A stretch of 64,000 nt of DNA from Anolis sagrei (lineage: Eukaryota; Chordata; Lepidosauria; Squamata; Anolidae): contig NC_090022.1 of the NCBI RefSeq assembly GCF_037176765.1, forward strand, positions 80,564,209 through 80,628,208. The letters are read 5' to 3'. The position numbers were made by a program, and so were the translations under genes. Position 1 is the stretch's first letter; every line of letters begins with the position of its first letter. Shown piece by piece: positions 10,401 to 18,812 of this stretch. The notes under the pieces were generated by a model, which worked only from the letters and a program-made list of their open reading frames with translations, was not told the origin of the DNA and searched no databases.

Positions 10401-13010
10401 TCACTGAAGGGCTCTTCCACTCCAGGCCCGCCTCGACTGTCTGTGTGGTGGCGGATGAGGAGGCGGCGGCGATGTGGCCATCCAGCGAATATATCACCTC
10501 CTCCTCCTCCGTAGCACGGACAGCCAAGGTGGGCATAGAGTGGAAGAGCCCCTCGGTGAGGCTGAAGCCCAGCAGCGGGAGACAAGCGGCGCTGGACGAG
10601 CGCAGCAGCTGTTGCTGCCGGCGCCCTGCTCCAGCGTAGGGCAGCTGTCCATCTCCCTCACCTCGACCCAAAACAGGAAGTGATTTTTTTATACCAGGTG
10701 TACTAGACCTCCCCCCTAGTTCAGCAAGGATTTTCCAGGGTTAAAATGTCATCTAGTATGCCGGAAAATACAGTAGTAATATTTGTGAGATTTGAATATT
10801 AATTTATAGAATAGGTTTTTAAGCAGAGGTTTAAACGCAAATAACTTATAACATTTTTGAAATGTGTTTAGATGCAGGGGAGGAAGAAAGAATATAATTT
10901 GTCTGTTTTAAATAGTTATGTTTAGATGAAAGTTTTAGGTTGGTTTACTGTGTTGTTATTTTTAATATTGTATTTTTAAAAATACCCAAAAAGCTTATTT
11001 AAAAAGCCCAAATTCCACACTGTTTTTCCACATAGGTTCTTGAAATCACAGATGCAGCTACGTGGCACTTCTTGGTATGTTCAGTCATTCACAGAATTGT
11101 ATGGGCATTGATATAGCATCATTTCCCATTTCTAGTCTTTCCACCATCTTTTTGAAGTTTTGTTTTGTTTTACCACAAACATTCAATAGCCAGAAAATGC
11201 CTTTTGACTGGTTGAACTAGGAACCCCAATAGTGATCTTCAATAAAATCTTATCTGAAGCTGTACAGTCTCAAGAACTGAATGGGAAATGTAATAGATAA
11301 CATTGTGACTGCATCTCTGTCATCAAGAGATTATATCATAAACCCTGGACACTGACTGTTATATCTCCAGTTTAAGCAAAGGAAAGGGTAGCCATTCTTC
11401 CCGTTGCAAATTCATATCATGATCTTGTCCACCAAACTATACACAGAGCTTGGGAAAAAGAATTCCCTAAACAATATAGTAGTTGTCAGGCATATAGGCA
11501 TATAGACCCCCCAAATTCTCAGGGTGGTCCGCGAGAAGGCCTTACTGGTACATTATTTAAACTGTTATGTTTATTCATATCATGATCTGATCACCATGCT
11601 CAATATATCACATATGCATGGGGGTATTGGGGTAATGATACAAAAGGTTTGCTAGGGTAGACCCTCTTTCACTCAGACTCAGCCCCCCCCCCCGAATCAA
11701 ACTCAGCCCCTCCCGAAACAAAATCCTGGCTACGGGCCTGGTAGTTGTAGTTCTAAGTGGAAGCATCCAGTGTTGGTGGTAAAGACAGGAAACCCAAACC
11801 CCTGTTGACCTATTTTCAATGCTTTTGCAAGAGAACTCAGTGTGATAGACAATGGATTCAATATAAAAATATTTCTGAAATATAGAGACATATGCACAAC
11901 CCCACAATATTAAAACCTGAGAAATGAAAAATCAACACATTAAATGGCTTTTTAAAAGTGAGTACACAGTACAAGTTAAACATGCAAGGAGTTGACCAAT
12001 ATGACTTTACTTAGCAGAAAGCTTAAATAATTGTAGGCAAGTTATTATTTCACTATGGAAAATGAAAGACTTGCACATACCATATCAATCCCTTGTGAGA
12101 ATATTATAAACCGCAATGTGACTTAGTCTGTATGAGATCTGTATTTGTGTCTGTGCCTGAATGGTCTGTCTCAGACAGATGCTCTAACCTTTTGGGACGT
12201 GGGTCAATTTCCTTTTCTTCAAAGCCACAGAAGATAAAGAACTTGTCGGCTTGTCCTTAAAGACTGCCCTTGAGAACCCTTCAGTAAAACATTAAGAACC
12301 AATATCCTTGTCATAAATACTTTAATCTGCTTATGTTTCTTGGCATTTATAATTAATTCAACAACTTGTACAATATATTCATAAAAGTCAGGAGTGCAAA
12401 TGTCCTGAAAGGGATCCCTCGTAAAATGTACAGGCATAATCATACCTTTCTGTGAGCCAATCGACCATACCATCCCAAATACATCTGAACTTGTAGGACT
12501 TTGCAAGCTAAGGAGGCCTGGCTAATACTTCAATGGAAGACCAGGAAAATACCAGAGGTATTCAGCCTCAAATCCTGGATAGTGGATGCTAATCCTAATT
12601 AAGAATGAACACAAGGACTTAGTATGAGAATATAAGTCCTCAAAATGCAAAGGAAAAATGCAAAGTGGCAAGGGAGAAAAATAATAAGAAATGACCCATA
12701 TATAACCTATCTCCTTAAACAGCACATTTCATATACAAATGAACAAAAACCAATGTCAAATCTGAATCTTGGCTCTGAAGAAATAATGCATGGGTCACAA
12801 AACTCTGCTCAGTTTGTCCCTATAACATTCCTTACCAATAAAGTCTGAAAAAGAGAGAGAAAGCACACATACCCCAGGGCGACGTTCAAAATATGCCAGC
12901 CTTGATTTTGTTAAAATGAAGAATCGAACTTTAAAATTGGAGGGAGAGGTCCTTCGCTTTTGCTGGGACTTTTTGATCAGTTCTTCTTCAAGCAGAACAC
13001 AGTTATTCAT
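2362..13010 (-). CDS. ITK: ITK, Tec-family tyrosine kinase of T cells (5' part, two coding exons)
   Basis: ITK is a cytoplasmic tyrosine kinase recruited to the membrane by its PH domain after T-cell receptor engagement, where it activates PLC-gamma1. Two minus-strand exons are visible. Exon 1 (12873-13010) encodes 46 residues starting [17 protein letters not shown] and ending ERRPG. Exon 2 (2362-2466) encodes 35 residues starting [16 protein letters not shown] and ending HYKYPFQ. Both match my memory of the first PH-domain residues of vertebrate ITK closely. The exons join in phase 0, with a GTATGT donor after exon 1, an ATAG acceptor before exon 2 and a GTAAGT donor after it. The intron between them is about 10.4 kb and full of repeats. 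The rest of the gene (remaining PH, Tec homology, SH3, SH2, kinase) should lie left of base 1. ITK points away from MED7. Identity is confident; the transcription start is not visible. Confidence 0.93.
3250..3650. repeat. diverged copy of the 43529-44520 repeat family
   Basis: It shares 'AGACCTGGGTCTTTCCAGG'-type ends and 'GCATGTAGAAATGATGTGCCA' with the family. ORFs here on both strands are not genes. Ends in a short (GT)n run near 3635. Confidence 0.4.
4363..4407. repeat. (TAA)n microsatellite
   Basis: About 15 units, at the end of a LINE 3'-tail fragment (4405-4530). Confidence 0.95.
4528..5085 (-). repeat. tRNA-derived squamate SINE, interrupted by a MITE
   Basis: The left part (AGGTAAAGGCTTTCCC..., TAGGTCATGTGACC, TTGCATGTTTTCAAACTG) and the right part (GTTCAGCAATTCAACAG, GTTTAACCCATTGTGCC) are two halves of a common squamate SINE read backwards; the right part is the tRNA-like head. 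The middle, including box B, is missing or replaced by the hAT MITE. Confidence 0.6.
4756..5036 (+). mobile_element. second copy of the hAT-type MITE, within a SINE
   Basis: It begins CAGGCCCGTAGCCAGGATTT and shares the internal 'GAGTGAAAGAGGGTCTA', 'CCCCCATGCATATG' and 'AATGTACCAGTAAGGCC' blocks with the 11487-11740 copy in reverse. It carries two long G runs (around 4801-4813 and 4985-4997). It interrupts a tRNA-derived SINE (4528-4755 and 5037-5085). Confidence 0.7.
5468..5790 (-). mobile_element. L2 LINE 3' end
   Basis: Read on the minus strand it runs from 'GACATGGATCTGGGACCAGG' to the tail complementing 'CCGAGGGGGGACTCAGGGC' and ends in a T/A-rich run. Lies in ITK intron 1. Confidence 0.7.
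5791..7093. other. ITK intron 1, no gene seen
   Basis: Contains a SINE scrap (5954-6010). The remainder shows no coding pattern or recognisable repeat. Confidence 0.4.
7094..7408. mobile_element. Tigger-like palindromic MITE
   Basis: The left end CAGTAGTGTCTCACTTATCC and the right end (complement reads CAGTAGAATCTCGTTTAGCC) are inverted repeats, and TA precedes the left end. The body is AT-rich with repeated 'ATCCAAC' motifs. This is a common squamate family of non-autonomous pogo-like elements as I recall it. Confidence 0.7.
7765..8065. repeat. diverged copy of the 43529-44520 repeat family
   Basis: 'TTTTACTGGAGGCATCCAAA', 'GGGATGGCTGGATGCCATCC' and 'AAATCCACTTTGGC' recall the family's ends and centre. 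Confidence 0.45.
8438..8650. mobile_element. palindromic MITE (family with 'GACACCACTTTAACTG')
   Basis: A roughly 210-bp imperfect palindrome containing 'TCTGCCAAAGAGCGCCAGTG' and ending 'TATAATGTAGATGCACCCC'. Related copies: 44855-45062, 56850-57062, 20755-20895, 8882-8963 (half), 46710-46920 and 52140-52320 (decayed), 45700-45785. Confidence 0.6.
8964..9529. other. ITK intron 1, possible LINE remnant around the foldback element
   Basis: 'ATACTGATGAAAGAGAATTTG' to 'GAGTGGGAACCATTTAG' (9458-9520) reads [24 protein letters not shown] and recalls the end of an L1-type ORF; 10776-11000 resembles an AT-rich 3' UTR. If so, the foldback element landed in an old L1. Weak. Confidence 0.25.
9170..9217 (+). 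repeat. isolated copy of the foldback hairpin arm
   Basis: The stretch CACTGCACTGACAG...GAGTGGAAGAGCCCC matches an arm of the hairpins in the 9530-10773 element (for example 10266-10312), yet lies 0.3 kb outside its left end. Confidence 0.6.
9530..10773. mobile_element. foldback DNA element with three internal hairpins
   Basis: TA at 9528-9529 and 10774-10775 flank inverted ends (CCATATTTTCCGACGTAC and complement CTGTATTTTCCGGCATAC). Inside is a second pair of inverted arms (CACTTCCTGTTTTGGGTC near 9762, its complement near 10665, and GGAGCAGGGCGCCC-type sequence near 9836 and 10620). The core holds three consecutive hairpins of about 215-220 bp (roughly 9886-10102, 10124-10345, 10375-10590). 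Each arm carries the same blocks (CTTGTCTCCCGCTGCTG, GGGCTCTTCCACTCCAGGCC). Overlapping ORFs on both strands are by-products of this symmetry. The family is not certain; TA duplication suggests a Tc1/mariner-type or similar transposase. Confidence 0.75.
11487..11740 (-). mobile_element. hAT-type MITE with 8-bp target duplication
   Basis: The element begins CAGGCATATAGGC and ends GGCTACGGGCCTG, so its termini are short imperfect inverted repeats of CAGGC...TAG. Perfect 8-bp direct repeats GTAGTTGT flank it (11479-11486 and 11741-11748), the hallmark of hAT insertion. The same family occurs in the opposite orientation at about 4756-5036. Confidence 0.8.
11749..12872. other. ITK intron 1 near exon 1, nothing recognised
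   Basis: Non-repetitive looking AT-rich DNA; could contain regulatory sequence but no specific signal is visible. Confidence 0.35.
12873..13010 (-). CDS. ITK: ITK coding exon 1 (start of PH domain)
   Basis: The ATG at 13010-13008 opens [17 protein letters not shown]. It continues through the basic stretch [16 protein letters not shown], which forms the first strands of the PH domain. The exon ends on a complete codon before a GTATGT donor (12872 downward). The open frame extends upstream of this ATG, but the conserved family start is the MNN methionine, so I use that. Confidence 0.93.
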
Positions 13011-13385
13011 TGTCCAACAAGTAATGGTCTTACTCCAGGATGGGAAAGCATCTGCTTTATTATACCTGAATGCTACATATGAGCTCAAGAAAGAGAAATC
13101 AGGAGACAAGGATTTTTATAAAAGTGTATTTGAAAAACAGCGTAGGTGCTTTATCTTTCCATCTGTCATCCAGGCAATGCAGTTTAGCTAGCTTCCTTTC
13201 TGATGTAAAAAAACCCATAACCACATCCTTTTTAAATACTGTTGCACAAAATATGCGCACTACATTATGCTATATGATAAATGTTCACATAGAGGAAAAA
13301 GACTAAAAGCTAGCCCAAGGAGAGGAAGAATGTTGAAAATAAAAGATAATTCAAGCACCTGATTATGAGAAATGAGGGAAAGATA
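13011..13385 (-). promoter_or_regulatory. ITK: presumed ITK 5' UTR and proximal promoter
   Basis: This is the unique sequence between the ITK ATG and a CR1 insertion. The 5' UTR and core promoter should lie here if there is no upstream non-coding exon. It is AT-rich with a TATAAAA-like run on the plus strand (13117); no CpG island, in line with a tissue-restricted gene. Inferred from position only. Confidence 0.35.
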
Positions 13386-13975
13386 TAGAATCATAGAATT
13401 GGAAGAGACCTCGTGGGCCATCCAGTCCGACCCCCGGTCAAGAAGCAGGAAAATCGCATTCAAAGTACCCCCGACAGATGGCCGTCCAGCTCTATTTAAA
13501 AGCCTCCAAAGAAGAAGCCTCCATCACACTGCAGGGCAGAGAGTTCCATTTCTGAACAGCTCTTGCAGTCAGGAAGTTCTTCCTAATGTTCAGATGGAAT
13601 CTCCTTTCTTGTAGTTTGAAGCCATTGTTCTGCGACTTAGTCTCCAGGGCAGCAGAAAGCAAGCTTGTTCCCTCCTCACTATGACTTCCTCTCATATATT
13701 TATACATGGCTATCATGTGTCCTCTCAGCCTTCTCTTCTTCAGGCTAAACATTTCAGCTCTTTAAGCTGCTCCTCACAGGGCTTGTTCTCCAGACCCTTG
13801 ATCATTTTCGTAGCCCTCCTCTGGACACATTCCACCTTGTCAACATCTCCCTTCAATTGTCGTGTCCAGAATTGGACACAGTATTCCAGGTGTGGTCTAA
13901 CCAAGGCAGAATAGAGTGGTAGCATGATTTCTCTGGATCTAGACACTATACTCCTATTGATGCCGCCGCATCACA
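13386..13975 (-). mobile_element. CR1 LINE, 3' fragment
   Basis: On the minus strand it encodes pieces of the CR1 reverse transcriptase C terminus ([55 protein letters not shown]) and ends at the typical AATTCTATGATTCTAT terminus near 13386. The frame is split. It is 5' truncated near 13975, where an internal gap is apparent compared with the 29074-30757 copy. It sits 0.4 kb upstream of ITK exon 1. Confidence 0.85.
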
Positions 13976-14559
13976 GCAATACACACACACACACGTCAGC
14001 TTTTAAATGCATTCTTAAATGAATCCACAATGCATTACATGCAAACATACATATGCAGAAATATCCTTTAGGATAGCAGTGAGTCATACGGTTCTCCTAG
14101 ATATTGCTAGACTATAGTTCCCAGCATTTCTTATCAGTGGATATGGCAAGTAGGGTTACAGGGAACTGTAGACCCACAACATCTGGAAGGCCTTATGGCT
14201 CCCACCTCTGCTCTAGAAAGTAGGTCAGTACTTATTTCTTTACATAGACAGACTGCCTCAAGTCATCTGTTACCTTTCATTCACTGAATTAAAATGGAAT
14301 AAAGATACCTCTGATACAACTAACTATGAAAACAGAAATCATATATTTTTATAAATGTAGAAAATGGCTTCCACTTCAACAGAAGTTAACATCTCATCTT
14401 CACAGGATGGGGAATATAGAACTATATCAGAACTTAATCCATATACATACATATATAAAGGTGAAGGCAAAGGATTGTTATTAAAAATATGAATTAGGAT
14501 CTTCTGTTTCTCCTTTTTTTTAGTTTTCCAAATAAAAGTGTGTAAAATCCACCTTGCTG

Positions 14560-14860
14560 TACTGTATTTATACCCTACTTTATCTCCCCAAAGGGAACTC
14601 AAAGTGGCTTGACATAAAAAGCATTAGTATACAATTTAAAATATATAAAAATACAAGTATTAAAACATAATTAAACACAAACAGCACTAAAAGATGTAGT
14701 TAAAATCCATCTAAAACATATTCAGTGTTAAAAACCACAGAACCCCTGACTAAATCTTAAAACACCTTCATCTTTAAAAGCCTGTCTGAATAAGAAAGTT
14801 TTAGTCTGCCACTGAAAGAAAAATGGGGGGGGGGGGGGCTGTGATTAGGAGCATAGAGAT
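14560..14860 (-). mobile_element. LINE 3'-tail fragment (L2/CR1 group)
   Basis: It has the 'CTTTATCTCCCCAAAGGGAAC' tail motif in reverse, an AT-rich body, and 'AAAGCCTGTCTGAATAAGAA' further in. It ends near a long G run (14825-14838). Similar tails without coding sequence occur at 4405-4530, 22520-22760, 38910-39018, 48690-48760 and 49216-49330. Confidence 0.45.
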
Positions 14861-14889
14861 TTGATTGACATGTGAAATAGAGTTTTGTT

Positions 14890-15460
14890 GTGATTGGTGC
14901 AAATTCTCGGACCTCAGCAACTTTTAGGGTCCCTGTGGTTTTCTGCTGCTTTTAAAATGCCTCACCTTTTCTCTCCCTGATGTTGAAGGCCTGGATACCG
15001 CAGCTGACGTCGACGCCGATGTCGATGTTGAAGGTACCGGAGCCAACGTCTGCTGGTACAGAAGGTATCGAAGCCGATGGACCCGATTCTTACGGGACTG
15101 TGCCGTCAACGATTGACAATGACGACACGAAGAAGTAATGTGTGCCTCACCGAGACACAAAAGGCAAAGAGCGTGTTTGTCCGAATCAGGGATCTTCCTC
15201 GGACAATTCGCGCATCTTTTGAAGCGAGTTGTTGACATAATACAGTCAAACAACTTGAAGAAACTCTATGAAGAATCACTATCCAACAATATCTCTAATC
15301 GAAGTACCGAAGCGAGCCGTGCGGCGGAAAAAAAGGAATTGGATCGGTGTGCGTGGGGCGCCCTTTTATCCCCTGCCGGGGCTGGGCGGGGTTACCGCCA
15401 AAACTTGAAAAGTTTTAAAATGTAGAAGTTTCCGTTGGAGCCCGCGCAGGCGCAGTCTCT
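14890..15460 (-). mobile_element. DIRS-like retrotransposon fossil (5' part only)
   Basis: A minus-strand frame in this stretch encodes a Cys/His-rich block (CANCPRKIPDSDKHALC, LCLGEAHITSSC) typical of the first ORF of DIRS-type (tyrosine recombinase) retrotransposons. It is preceded by GC-rich leader sequence. Only the start of the element is present; the recombinase and reverse transcriptase regions are absent. It is a broken fossil of uncertain, probably moderate, age. Confidence 0.5.
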
Positions 15461-15894
15461 CCACAAGTGTGCATTCGCAGAGACCACGAAGAAAAATCCA
15501 CAATATCGGTTTTGAACTGGATTATCTGGGTCCACTGTGCCATATAATCCAGTTTAATGTGGATTTTATACAGCTGTGTGGAAGGGGCCTTGGGCCAGTT
15601 ATCACAATGGAGGACTTAAATAGCTCCACAAACACTTTGGGGGGGGGGGGGGTAGAGTGAAATCATGGATAGCAAACCCATGAATAAGGGGTTACTTGTC
15701 ACCTCTTTCCTGCTCAGATGATTGTGCCACTGAAGGGTCACCATCTGCCCTCTCTGTTGAGGGCGCGGTTGTCCCGAGTCCTAAATGCTGAGGGATTGTG
15801 AGACTCTGTCATGCCTTTCACTGCTTCCAGATTAACTGTTTGCACCCACATCTGTAAATCGGAGCTTGTTTGCACTGTTAGGACTTAGGGACCT

Positions 15895-16045
15895 TACAGA
15901 CAGGCCTAATATCCCAGGATCTGATCCCAGCTTTTCTGTCTATCCCAGATTGATTGGCAGTGTGGGCTCATATAATCCAGTTTAAAGCAAAAACCCTGGG
16001 TTGGATCCTGGGATATAGGGCCTGTCTGGAAGGGCCTTTAGTAAT
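15895..16045. mobile_element. palindromic MITE (family with 'GACAGGCC' ends)
   Basis: 'ACAGACAGGCCTAATATCCC' at the left and 'GGGCCTGTCTGGAAGGGCC' at the right. It is the uninterrupted comparison copy for the nested one at 20897-21665. Confidence 0.65.
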
Positions 16046-16383
16046 TCCTCTCTAGCTGCTGCATGTTCCTGATGCTGTTTATAGTTGTTTGCCAGCAGTT
16101 AACTGTGTAATAACTATATATTGATTAAAATAACACCACATGCATGAGCAAAACTCTTCATGAAAAATCATCACTCAAATAGATTTCCGTTCTGGTTTAC
16201 ACTGAAATATGGCAAAGGTGTTTTTTAAGTCTCAGACTTCAAAGCTTACTGCATAATGGGGACCTTTTGGTAATTGGTCTGGTTTATGCTCTCCTGAACA
16301 ATTTCTCACACCTATAGTATACACAGAAACCACTAACCTCCCCCCCCCCCCCCCGTTTAGAAACAAGAGAGGCATAAAACCAT

Positions 16384-16510
16384 GGACCCTTTCCCACAGT
16401 CATATAATCCAGAACATCAAGGCAGATACTCCACAATATCTGCTTTGAACTGGATTATCTGAGTCTGTGCTGTCAGATAATCCAGTCCAATGTGTGGAAG
16501 GGGCCTGTCA
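16384..16510. mobile_element. palindromic MITE (family with 'CCATATAATCCAG')
   Basis: Inverted ends of the GGCCCTTCCACACAG type and internal 'TCTGCTTTGAACTGGATTATC' are seen. Full or partial copies of this short, near-palindromic family lie at 16826-16946, 48104-48255, 63333-63482, 15495-15592, 45795-45945 and 50510-50605. The transposase source is unknown. Confidence 0.65.
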
Positions 16511-16562
16511 ATTGTTTCATGCATAGAGGTTTTGCACTTTTTCATCTGAAAGGGGATTTTCA

Positions 16563-16790
16563 GTGTATTGTCGAAGGCTTTCATGGCTGGAATCCCTGGT
16601 TGTTGTAAGTTTTTCGGGCTGTATAGCCATGTTCTAGAAGCATTCTCTCCTGACGTTTCACCTGCAACTATGGCAGGCTTCCTCACAACCTCTGAGGATG
16701 CCTGCCATAGTTGCAGGTGAAACGTCAGGAGAGAATGCTTCTAGAACATGGCTAGACTGCCTCAAAAACTTACAACAATACAGAGATTTC
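16563..16790. mobile_element. pair of inverted Penelope termini forming a palindrome
   Basis: The left half (16563-16689) reads on the minus strand, the right half (16690-16790) on the plus strand. Both contain 'GCCTGCCATAGTTGCAGG', 'TGAAACGTCAGGAGAGAATG' and 'CTTCTAGAACATGGCT', so the arms pair over about 70 bp around the centre near 16688. The plus copy has a full CTGAGGA...GAAACGTC core (16692-16726); the minus copy has an imperfect one. Confidence 0.75.
16692..16726 (+). ncRNA. hammerhead-ribozyme-like motif
   Basis: CTGAGGA, a stem CCTGC/GCAGG with loop CATAGTT, then GAAACGTC. Same layout as 19698-19732. Confidence 0.5.
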
Positions 16791-16825
16791 CGGTGTTTGT
16801 CACCAATTTCCTTTCACAAAACCAA

Positions 16826-16946
16826 GGGCCCTTCCACACAGCCATACAACCCAGAATATCAAGGCAGATAATTCACAATATCTTATTTAAAGTGGAATAT
16901 CTGAGTCCACACTGCCATATAATCCAGTTCAGTGTGGAAGGGGGCC
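16826..16946. mobile_element. palindromic MITE, second copy
   Basis: It starts 'GGGCCCTTCCACACAGCC' and ends 'AGTGTGGAAGGGGGCC'; same family as 16384-16510. The L2 element starts almost directly after it. Confidence 0.7.
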
Positions 16947-16950
16947 AAGA

Positions 16951-18315
16951 GTCGACCACGGTATCCTTCTGGGACACCTCGCAGGGATGGGTCTTGGAGG
17001 AACTGTTTTGCAGTGGCTCCGGTCATTCCTGGAGGGTCGATCTCAGAAGGTGTTGTTGGGGGACACCTGTTCAACCCCACAACCATTGTCTTGTGGGGTT
17101 CCTCAGGGCTCAATATTGTCTCCCATGTTGTTTAACATCTACATGAAGCCGCTGGGGGAGATCATCCGGAGTTTCGGGGTACGGTGTCATCTGTACGCGG
17201 ATGATGTCCAACTCTGTCACTCCTTTCCACCTGCTACTAAGGAGGCTGTCCAGGTCCTGAACCGGTGCTTGGCCGCTGTGACGGTCTGGATGAGGGCGAA
17301 CAAATTGAAATTGAATCCAGACAAGACAGAGGTACTCCTGGTCAGTCGCAAGGCCGAACAGGGCATAGGGTTACAGCCTGTGTTGGATGGGGCCGCACTC
17401 CCCCTGAAGACGCAGGTTTGCAGCTTGGGTGTGATCCTGGACTCATCGCTGAGCCTGGAACCCCAGGTTTCGGCGGTGACCAGGGGAGCATTTGCACAGC
17501 TAAAGCTTGTGCGCCAGCTGCGCCCGTACCTTGGGAAGTCTGACTTGGCCACGGTAGTCCACGCTCTGGTTACATCCCGTGTAGACTACTGCAACGCTCT
17601 CTACGTGGGGTTGCCTTTGAAGACAGCTCGGAAGCTCCAACTAGTCCAACGCTCGGCAGCCATGATTTTAACAGGAGCGGAGCGCAGGGAGCATACAACC
17701 CCCCTGTTGCGCCAACTCCACTGGCTACCGATCTGCTACCGGGCTGAATTCAAAGTGCTGGCGTTGGCCTTTAAAGCCCTAAACGGTTCCGGCCCAAGCT
17801 ACCTATCTGACCGCATCTCTGCCTATGAACCCACCAGGACTTTGAGATCTTCCGGGGAGACCCTGCTCTCAATCCCGCCTGCTTCTCAAGCTCGGCTGGC
17901 GGGGACGAGAGATAGGGCCTTCTCGGTGGTGGCTCCTCAGCTGTGGAACGCCCTTCCTACGGACATTAGACTAGCACCATCTCTAATGGTATTCCGCAAA
18001 AAGGTGAAGACCTGGATGTTTGTGCAGGCGTTTGAGTAATTTAGTGCAATCTGGTAATGGAACATAGGAATGGAACAATGGACGACGAACCTGGACTACG
18101 CTTGGATGATGAGAAGATTGGGTACGGTTGTTTTTTGTAATAATTGTGCATTGTAATTGCTTATTGTTAATTTATGGATAATGTGTTAAGTCAATTGTTA
18201 TATGTTGTATGGAACCACTGCTGTTTCTACTGTTTTTACTGTTTGTGAACCGCTGTGAGTCGCCTTCGGGCTTGAGATACAGCGGTATATAAGTAAAGTA
18301 AGTAAATAAATAATA
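16951..18315 (+). mobile_element. L2-clade LINE, 5'-truncated
   Basis: The element runs from RVDHG-like sequence at about 16951 through an open RT frame to a 3' tail with the hallmark 'AACCGCTGTGAGTCGCC' and (TAAG/TAAA/TAA)n end near 18315. It directly follows a palindromic MITE that ends near 16946. Confidence 0.85.
16987..18039 (+). CDS. L2-type reverse transcriptase, C-terminal 350 residues
   Basis: The unbroken frame holds RT motifs CGVPQGSILSPMLFNIYM, the catalytic HLYADDVQLC (aspartates intact), NKLKLNPDKTEVLLV and LGVILDSSLSLEPQV. The L2-type C terminus follows (RVDYCNALYVGLP, REHTTPLLRQLHWLPI, YLSDRISAY, RDRAFSVVAPQLWNALP). Endonuclease and early RT motifs are missing through 5' truncation, so it cannot act alone. 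The first ATG is not a natural start. Confidence 0.88.
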   Translation: MGLGGTVLQWLRSFLEGRSQKVLLGDTCSTPQPLSCGVPQGSILSPMLFNIYMKPLGEIIRSFGVRCHLYADDVQLCHSFPPATKEAVQVLNRCLAAVTVWMRANKLKLNPDKTEVLLVSRKAEQGIGLQPVLDGAALPLKTQVCSLGVILDSSLSLEPQVSAVTRGAFAQLKLVRQLRPYLGKSDLATVVHALVTSRVDYCNALYVGLPLKTARKLQLVQRSAAMILTGAERREHTTPLLRQLHWLPICYRAEFKVLALAFKALNGSGPSYLSDRISAYEPTRTLRSSGETLLSIPPASQARLAGTRDRAFSVVAPQLWNALPTDIRLAPSLMVFRKKVKTWMFVQAFE

Positions 18316-18812
18316 ATAATAAGAGTCAGATCACTGACAAAGCAGGGAAAACTCACAACCCAATATAAGCTCACTGCTGCTCTCTGCTGCCATAAGAGAG
18401 GCATAACAGGAAAAAATATTACTGTACTTTGCAGTAACAAGGCCTTCCTTTCAAAGTATAAATAATATGTAGCATTATAAATTTCCTTGTTCAGGATCTA
18501 ACTAACTAGTACTAGTACACTACTATAGATTGTCTATGCAATTTAGTCTTCATGCTGTGTTAGAAACAACAGAAAATATCTTCTGATTTTCTATATAGAA
18601 ATGGGGTGATATAAAGAAAACGAATATTGCATAAAATATAAAGGAGAGAGGTGCATTATGATCTGGCAAGCTTTCATACTAATGTATATTGTTTTAAAAT
18701 GCATATCTTATGTTTATGGGTTGCTTTATATATGTGTGCTTTGATTGCTGTTGTTTTGTACTGTATTTAGTATGTTGGAAGCTGCTTTGGTAGCTTCCTT
18801 CGTGGGAGAAAA

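Noticed and set aside
16600-16790. Spaced palindromes considered as a CRISPR-like array
   Set aside because: Only two inverted units exist, with no regular spacers; they are Penelope termini in a vertebrate genome.
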